From contig CAMQDG010000046.1 of NCBI GenBank assembly GCA_946999425.1, positions 1 through 11,754 of the forward strand: a DNA stretch of 11,754 bases, in the 5' to 3' direction. Below the pieces are notes generated by a model. That model was not told the origin of the DNA, searched no databases, and saw only the letters and a program-made list of their open reading frames with translations. A program made the position numbers and the translations under genes. This DNA comes from an uncultured Peptoniphilus sp. Lineage in GTDB: Bacteria > Bacillota > Clostridia > Tissierellales > Peptoniphilaceae. This document shows, piece after piece, positions 6,559-11,754 of this stretch. Every line of letters begins with the position of its first letter. Position 1 is the stretch's first letter.

Positions 6559-7521
6559 ATGATTTCCACATTATTAGATGATTTTATAGGATATCTTGGA
6601 TCCACAAGATCATTGTCGCAAAAAACCATGGAAGGATATTATTATGATATCAGAACTTTTTTAAGATTTATGAAAATAAGAAGAGGTTTAGACAATGAAG
6701 AAAACTTTGACTCTATAGATATTGATGATATAGATGAAAAATTTTTAGAAAGTATAAAAAAGACAGATTTGTATGCTTTTAACGCATATCTTGAAAAAAA
6801 ACGTGACAACTCAAACAGAACTAAATATAGAAAATTATCTGCAATAAGAACTTTTTTTAATTATCTTTCAGTTAAAATAAATGTAATAGATCATAATCCC
6901 ATAGAAGATATAGATATGCCTAAATTGGAAAAAACCTTGCCCATAGCCTTAACCTTAGATGAAGCAATAAAGTTTTTAAATACAATTAAGCTTAGTAATG
7001 AGCCTGAATTTTTTAAAAATAGAGATTATGCAATAGCTACTTTATTTTTAAATTGTGGAATGAGATTATCTGAGCTTTCTTCTATAAATTTAGAAGATAT
7101 AAGAGATGATAATAGTTTAAAAATCATGGGAAAAGGTAAAAAAGAAAGGACTGTTTACTTAAATGATGCCTGCATAAAAGCCTTGAATGATTATATAAAG
7201 TTAAGACCAAATGTTAAAGATAAGGCACTTTTTTTAAGTAGGTTGAATAAGAGAATTGGAAATAGGGGAATTCAAAATATGATTGAAAAACATATTTTGG
7301 AAGCGGGACTTGATCCTAATAAATATACAGTCCACAAATTAAGACATACAGCCGCAACTCTTATGTATAGATATGGAAATGCGGATTTAAGGTCTTTGCA
7401 AGAAGTTCTCGGGCACGTTTCTGTAACAACAACCCAAATTTATACCCATGTATGTGATGAACAAATAAAAACAACCGTTGAAAATAACCCATTAGGAAAA
7501 ATAGACAATGAAATTAAATGA
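6559..7521 (+). CDS. Tyrosine site-specific recombinase, XerC/XerD family
   Basis: This protein breaks and rejoins DNA through a covalent 3'-phosphotyrosine intermediate. The family's core role is resolving chromosome dimers at dif. The N-terminal SAM-like DNA-binding domain covers about 1-110, with TKYRKLSAIRTFFNYL (88-103) typical of Xer proteins. The catalytic domain has the complete set: Arg169 (GMRLSEL), Lys192 (GKGKKER), His259 and Arg262 (HKLRHT), His286 (LGH) and nucleophile Tyr295 (IYTHV). Spacing matches E. coli XerD closely. It is 320 residues against about 300 for E. coli, the extra length being an acidic stretch around 44-66 in the N-terminal domain. Whether it is XerC, XerD or another Xer cannot be settled from one paralogue, so no symbol is given. 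AATAGGAG lies 5 bases before the ATG. Its end overlaps the next gene by 14 bases. No phage or integron genes are nearby, which argues for the housekeeping role. Confidence 0.88.
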   Translation: MISTLLDDFIGYLGSTRSLSQKTMEGYYYDIRTFLRFMKIRRGLDNEENFDSIDIDDIDEKFLESIKKTDLYAFNAYLEKKRDNSNRTKYRKLSAIRTFFNYLSVKINVIDHNPIEDIDMPKLEKTLPIALTLDEAIKFLNTIKLSNEPEFFKNRDYAIATLFLNCGMRLSELSSINLEDIRDDNSLKIMGKGKKERTVYLNDACIKALNDYIKLRPNVKDKALFLSRLNKRIGNRGIQNMIEKHILEAGLDPNKYTVHKLRHTAATLMYRYGNADLRSLQEVLGHVSVTTTQIYTHVCDEQIKTTVENNPLGKIDNEIK

Positions 7522-9907
7522 ATTTTTAAAAACAAAAAATAAAAAACAATTAATTGGAGATACTTCAGTTTTTGCAGATTCAATAATTGAAGAATTTACA
7601 ATAAAAAATGGAGGAAGTTTTTTAGCAAGCCCAACAGATGTAAAAAAATTGGTGAAAGAACTATCCATAGAAGAAATAATTAAATCAGGTGAAAGGTATT
7701 CAAATGAAATTGAATCGGTCTTTTTTATTTATGATTTATTAAAAAATGCAGAACTTGAATTTTATAAAGAAAGTCAAATTTCTTTAAGTCTTGCACAAGA
7801 ATTTTATAATTTAATTCAGGAATTAAAACTTACAAACTATAAAGAAGAAGCCTTTAATAACAGCAGGCTGAAAGATTTTTTAAAAATTTTTAAGCTTTAT
7901 AATGAAAAGCATAAGGGAATAGATTATGGAGACTCTATTAAACTTGCTTTAAATTTTAAAGATGATCAAATAGAAAGAGCCATTATAGAAAATACGAATT
8001 TAAGATACTATGAGGAAAAGCTTCTTGATTTATTAAATGTAAAGATAATTGAACTTGATAAATACGATTTTAACAAGGAAAAAGCCAAGGCTTATAAGTG
8101 CTTTTCTCAAAGAGATGAAGTTTTAAATCTTTTGGAAATAATTATAAAAGAAAAAATAAACCCTCAAGATATAGAAATTGTTTATACTGATGCATCCTAC
8201 ATAGAAATATTAAAATCATTTTTATTTACAAATCTTCCAATAAAGTTCAATAATGAAAGAGAAGTAGAATTTGTTGAAATTCTTGAAAATGTATTTTCTT
8301 TTATAGATAGTAATTTTTCTCCTAAATTTTATAAAAAAATAAAAAATATTTGTAAAATTTATGAAGATGTAAGTATAGATTTTATAGGAGATAAAAGTAA
8401 CTATTTAAATTTAAGTGACTTTTCAAAAGATCTTGTAAAGATGCTTCCTGATAAAAGAGATGAAAAAATAAATTTTAGGGATTTTTTAAATAACTTGTTA
8501 ACTTTTTCGGAAAAATATTTAAACCTTAGAGAAGAAATTGTAGACTTAATAAAAAGCATTTCAAACTTTTCTAAAGAAAAGGACTTATATTTTTATGAAG
8601 TTTTAGAATTTTTAAAATTTCAAGTTGAGAATTTGAATATTTCTAATTCTACTGAATCATTTATAAGAGTTTCAAATATTTATGATGAAAGAATTTTGAC
8701 GAGAAAATACATCTTTATTCTGGGAATGGCTAGTGAATTTTTTCCAACAACAATAGGAGAATCACCAGTTATTAGAGATTCAGAATTAGAAAAAATTTCA
8801 GAAAAAATTACAACCAAGGAAAATTTAAATTCAGCAAAATATAATTTGGCAAAATACAAAATTAATAACTTTTTCAGCTTAGGAGAAAAAATTTATTTCT
8901 CTTATCCTCAAGTAGATGAAAAAAATGAAAAATATACAGAGTCTGTTTTTTTACAAAATTTAAATTTACCGGAAATAGAAAAAAATTATTACAGTTTTGA
9001 TTCTTTAGAAGAAAAATTTCAGAAATTAAAAGAAAATAATTTTCAAGAAATATTAAAAAATTTTGTGTTTTCAGCTACATCTTTAAATGTATTAAATTTA
9101 AGCCCGAAATGTTTTTATAATAAATTTATTTTAAATTTAGATGATGACGAAGAAGAAATTTTTGATGAAGATTTAATTTTCCCATTTTATATAACAGGCT
9201 CAATAGTTCATGAAAGCTTAAAAAATATTGTGGATAAAATTAATGAAAAAGGGTCAATCTTTGCTCTTGAACAAGTGGAAAATATTTTAAATAGAAACAT
9301 AGAGCCGTATTTAAAAAAATATCCTCAAAGATTGGAAAAACCCTTTGAAAATTATAAAAATAATTTAAGAGATATGATTAAAAATTATTTAATAGATTTT
9401 ATAGAAAAAAATCCAAATGAAAAATTTTATAAAACAGAATATAGCTTTGGGTTCGGGCAAAAAGATTCTTTATGTAAAGATCCAGTTACAATAGAAATTG
9501 GAAAATATAAGATTAAGGTTAAAGGATCTATTGACAGATTGGATTTATTAGATAATCAAATGGTTTTAATAGATTATAAAACAGGTAACAGCAAACTAAT
9601 AAAAGATATGGACAATAAAAACAGACTTATACAGGACTTTATATATAAAAAAGTCTTAGAAAAGTTTTTTTCAAAAGATATTATATGTCAGTATCATTTT
9701 ATAAAAAACAGAGAAATATATGAGCCCTGTGGAGAGTTTGAAGAAACAGAAAAAAACTTAGAATTGCTTTTTGATTTCATAAATGAATATGGTTTTGTCA
9801 AACCAGAAAAAATGGCTGGCTTATCAGGAAAATATGAGAATCTAAAAAAAGACAAGTCGGAAATAGAAAAGGCAATAAGTTTTAGTGAAAATTATTTGGT
9901 GCTTTAA
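7508..9907 (+). CDS. AddB-like protein with RecB-family PD-(D/E)XK nuclease domain
   Basis: Probably one subunit of a double-strand-break-processing helicase-nuclease made with the next gene product. The C-terminal third is a RecB-type nuclease: SATSLNVLNLSPKCFY (522-537), His568 in GSIVHESLK, Glu644, then Asp676 (GSIDRLD), Asp689 and Lys691 (DYKTG) and a QxxxY motif (Gln709-Tyr713). The Asp-13-Asp-2-Lys spacing equals that of E. coli RecB Asp1067/Asp1080/Lys1082. The segment IFILGMASEFFP (402-413) resembles the AddB/RecC region before the nuclease. Two AddB features are absent. There is no GxxGxGKT near the N-terminus. The C-terminus lacks the CxxCx5C cluster ligands, although Cys535 sits where the first ligand would be. 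At 799 residues it is much shorter than AddB (about 1,150). Its ends abut intact genes, so it looks compact and not broken. ATG chosen; the upstream AGGA is weak, and a 14-base overlap suggests coupling to the recombinase gene. Confidence 0.75.
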   Translation: MKLNEFLKTKNKKQLIGDTSVFADSIIEEFTIKNGGSFLASPTDVKKLVKELSIEEIIKSGERYSNEIESVFFIYDLLKNAELEFYKESQISLSLAQEFYNLIQELKLTNYKEEAFNNSRLKDFLKIFKLYNEKHKGIDYGDSIKLALNFKDDQIERAIIENTNLRYYEEKLLDLLNVKIIELDKYDFNKEKAKAYKCFSQRDEVLNLLEIIIKEKINPQDIEIVYTDASYIEILKSFLFTNLPIKFNNEREVEFVEILENVFSFIDSNFSPKFYKKIKNICKIYEDVSIDFIGDKSNYLNLSDFSKDLVKMLPDKRDEKINFRDFLNNLLTFSEKYLNLREEIVDLIKSISNFSKEKDLYFYEVLEFLKFQVENLNISNSTESFIRVSNIYDERILTRKYIFILGMASEFFPTTIGESPVIRDSELEKISEKITTKENLNSAKYNLAKYKINNFFSLGEKIYFSYPQVDEKNEKYTESVFLQNLNLPEIEKNYYSFDSLEEKFQKLKENNFQEILKNFVFSATSLNVLNLSPKCFYNKFILNLDDDEEEIFDEDLIFPFYITGSIVHESLKNIVDKINEKGSIFALEQVENILNRNIEPYLKKYPQRLEKPFENYKNNLRDMIKNYLIDFIEKNPNEKFYKTEYSFGFGQKDSLCKDPVTIEIGKYKIKVKGSIDRLDLLDNQMVLIDYKTGNSKLIKDMDNKNRLIQDFIYKKVLEKFFSKDIICQYHFIKNREIYEPCGEFEETEKNLELLFDFINEYGFVKPEKMAGLSGKYENLKKDKSEIEKAISFSENYLVL

Positions 9908-11754
9908 TGGAAATGAATAAATTATTAGAAATCGAAAATCTTAAAAGAGAAAATTTAATAAAGGAATTTAATAAAAACTTTTTAGTTGAATCAGGAGCTG
10001 GCGCGGGAAAAACTTACTTATTAGTTGAAAGAATGACAAATTTAATTGAAAAGGGCATTTTTAAACCTCAAGAAATTGTGGCCATAACTTTTACCAATAA
10101 GGCTGCTCAAGAACTTAGATCGAGAATTCAAAGTAAACTTTTAGAGAAACTAAATCCCAATGAAAATATTAAATATGCGATAGAAAATTTTAATAAAATA
10201 AATATTTCTACAATACATTCCTTTGCAAATAAATTAATTCAAGAAATGCCTTTTTATGCAAATTTAGGTCTTAATTTTAACGTAAAAGAAGATGAGGATT
10301 ATGATTCATATTTACTTAGTATTTATAAAAAATTTATAGAAAGAGATCTTAAAACCTATATAAAGGAAAGTCAACTGAAAATATTTGAAAAGGCAGAAAA
10401 TAAAAAAATAATATTGGGTCAAATTTCAAAATTTATATTAAATCAAAACACTGAATTTCCAAATTATTTTGACGATAATACTAAAATTTATTTTATAGAA
10501 GAACTTTTAAAAGATTCTTATGAAATTATAGATAAAATAAATAAATTTATAGAAGATTTAAAAGTTGATACAAGTGTTTACAGGAGTGATTTTCTTAAAA
10601 ATTTGCAAGAATTAAATCTTTATAAAAACAATAATTCTTACGGAAATTTTTTAAAAAGTCTTTTTGATTTTTGGACTTTTTTAAAAAATGAAAAAATAAT
10701 GGAAAGTCCTTTTACAAAGGTTAGATATAAAGCAAGTGATGAAATAAAAAATAAAGTTAAGGACTCTATAATAATCCAAGGTACAATTCGATATGAACTG
10801 GATGAGAAAATAAAGCTTTATTTAAACAATCTATATGGAGGCTTTATAGGTGCTTCTGAGGGCTTTAGTAAATTTATTGATGAGTTTATATCAGGAGATT
10901 ATAAAACATTGTCTAATGACGATTTGGTGCGTTTGGCATTAAAAATAATTGAGGACAATGAGTCGAGGCTGTATTTACAAAACAAATATAAGTATTTTTT
11001 TGTAGATGAGTTTCAGGATACAGATCCTATACAGACAAAATTTATTCTTGCCTTTTGTTCAAAAGATGAAGGAAATTTAAAAAATAAAAATTTTTCTGAG
11101 TTTACTTTAAAAGACCATACCATATTTTTAGTAGGAGACCCTAAACAATCAATATATAGATTTAGAGGGGCAGATTTAAACAATTATGAAAAAGTAAAAG
11201 ATATTTTTGAAAATCAAGAAAATAGTAAATTTATTGTTTTGGATAAATCTTTTAGATTTGATGATGAGTTGGCATCTGAAATATTTGATATTTATAAAAA
11301 TGACTTTGAAACTCTAACTGGGCCTTATAATTTAAAATTAAATAATATCTTAACCAATGGAAAAAGTTCAGATTTAATGGGAATTTATTATCCAGTCCTT
11401 GATTTCGATTTGGAATTTTTATTAAATCTAATTGCAGACCAAGATTTAAAATTATTTTTAAATAAAATTTATGATGAAGAGAAAAATGATTATTTTTCAA
11501 ATTTATTTATAAATTTTTTGATAAAGGGAGAAAGCTTTATAAAAGATAGTTTAAAAGAGCTCGAAGATTTTAAAGCTCAAAAAAGTATAGAAGATATAGA
11601 TTTAGAAAAATTATTTAAAAATAGAGTTTTTAAAAGTAATAAGGATTCTTTATTTGCAAGTGTAGGATTTTTTATAAATTATTTAGTTGAAAATCAAAAT
11701 ATAAAAGAAAAAGATATTTTAGTTTTAACAAGAACAAACTCCGGCGCAGAGGAA
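9907..11754 (+). CDS. UvrD/RecB-like superfamily 1 DNA helicase (AddA/RecB type), cut by the window edge
   Basis: The reading frame is open for 616 codons from ATG at 9907 to the end of the window, so the C-terminal half is missing. It shares one base with the preceding stop (TAATG). I translated these motifs: Walker A GAGAGKT (30-36), motif Ia ITFTNKAAQEL (60-70), motif Ic ISTIHSF (100-106), motif II/Walker B VDEFQDTDPIQ (366-376), motif III VGDPKQSIYRFRGAD (409-423) and motif IV LDKSFRF (445-451). Between Ic and II lies a long Lys/Asn/Phe-rich region like the 1B insertion of RecB/AddA. DEFQDTDP and GDPKQSIYRFRGAD are closer to RecB wording than to B. subtilis AddA. The usual Q-motif glutamine is not evident in the 20 residues before Walker A. 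It should be the 3'-5' motor partner of the AddB-like protein; whether it carries its own C-terminal nuclease lies outside the window. Confidence 0.85.
   Translation, partial: MEMNKLLEIENLKRENLIKEFNKNFLVESGAGAGKTYLLVERMTNLIEKGIFKPQEIVAITFTNKAAQELRSRIQSKLLEKLNPNENIKYAIENFNKINISTIHSFANKLIQEMPFYANLGLNFNVKEDEDYDSYLLSIYKKFIERDLKTYIKESQLKIFEKAENKKIILGQISKFILNQNTEFPNYFDDNTKIYFIEELLKDSYEIIDKINKFIEDLKVDTSVYRSDFLKNLQELNLYKNNNSYGNFLKSLFDFWTFLKNEKIMESPFTKVRYKASDEIKNKVKDSIIIQGTIRYELDEKIKLYLNNLYGGFIGASEGFSKFIDEFISGDYKTLSNDDLVRLALKIIEDNESRLYLQNKYKYFFVDEFQDTDPIQTKFILAFCSKDEGNLKNKNFSEFTLKDHTIFLVGDPKQSIYRFRGADLNNYEKVKDIFENQENSKFIVLDKSFRFDDELASEIFDIYKNDFETLTGPYNLKLNNILTNGKSSDLMGIYYPVLDFDLEFLLNLIADQDLKLFLNKIYDEEKNDYFSNLFINFLIKGESFIKDSLKELEDFKAQKSIEDIDLEKLFKNRVFKSNKDSLFASVGFFINYLVENQNIKEKDILVLTRTNSGAEE

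Noticed and set aside
6521..7521. dif-like recombination site near the Xer gene, or an integrative element
   Set aside because: I see no 28-base dif-like palindrome with Xer-binding arms, no direct-repeat attachment sites, and no tRNA or phage genes.
7508..9907. AddB-like gene as a frameshifted or truncated pseudogene
   Set aside because: The frame is uninterrupted. The start overlaps an intact recombinase and the stop overlaps an intact helicase start, so there is no leftover coding sequence that could supply missing N- or C-terminal parts.
11252..11500. Minus-strand open frame of 82 codons
   Set aside because: It lies entirely inside the helicase gene, has no ribosome-binding site and no recognisable motif, and reads as an antisense shadow. 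The other minus-strand open frames within the importer, rny and their junctions were rejected for the same reason.

Overview
The window is strongly A+T-rich, with every gene on the + strand, tight gene spacing, purine-rich Shine-Dalgarno sequences and short hairpin-plus-T-run terminators. TGA works as a stop (the end of the first permease). All of this, plus RNase Y and a NupNOPQ-type nucleoside importer, points to a low-GC Gram-positive (Firmicutes/Bacillota). An anaerobic coccus or clostridial lineage (Tissierellia/Peptoniphilaceae-like) is a guess from protein flavour and not a demonstrated assignment.

Region 1 (1-4883) is a complete nucleoside ABC importer in the same order as Bacillus subtilis nupN-nupO-nupP-nupQ: a BMP/PnrA-family lipoprotein that captures substrate, a fused double-domain ATPase and two different permeases. 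A terminator between the lipoprotein gene and the ATPase gene probably makes the binding protein the most abundant component. The ATPase and the two permeases overlap one another and look translationally coupled. A strong terminator closes the operon.

Region 2 (4884-6545) is rny (RNase Y, the membrane-anchored endoribonuclease that starts mRNA decay). It has its own near-consensus promoter, a leader with two mutually exclusive hairpins, a TTG start and its own terminator.

Region 3 (6546-11754) is a DNA-processing cluster with overlapping genes: a XerC/XerD-type tyrosine recombinase, an 799-residue AddB-like protein with an intact RecB-type nuclease domain, and a UvrD/RecB-like helicase that runs off the right edge. 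The last two look like a compact, divergent AddAB/RecBC-type double-strand-break-processing enzyme. The AddB-like subunit lacks both the N-terminal Walker A motif and the C-terminal iron-sulphur cysteines of classical AddB. This is the most unusual part of the window.

I see no tRNA, rRNA, CRISPR array, insertion sequence or phage gene. Apart from the AddB/RecB-like pair and some candidate leader structures, the content is ordinary core-genome material.
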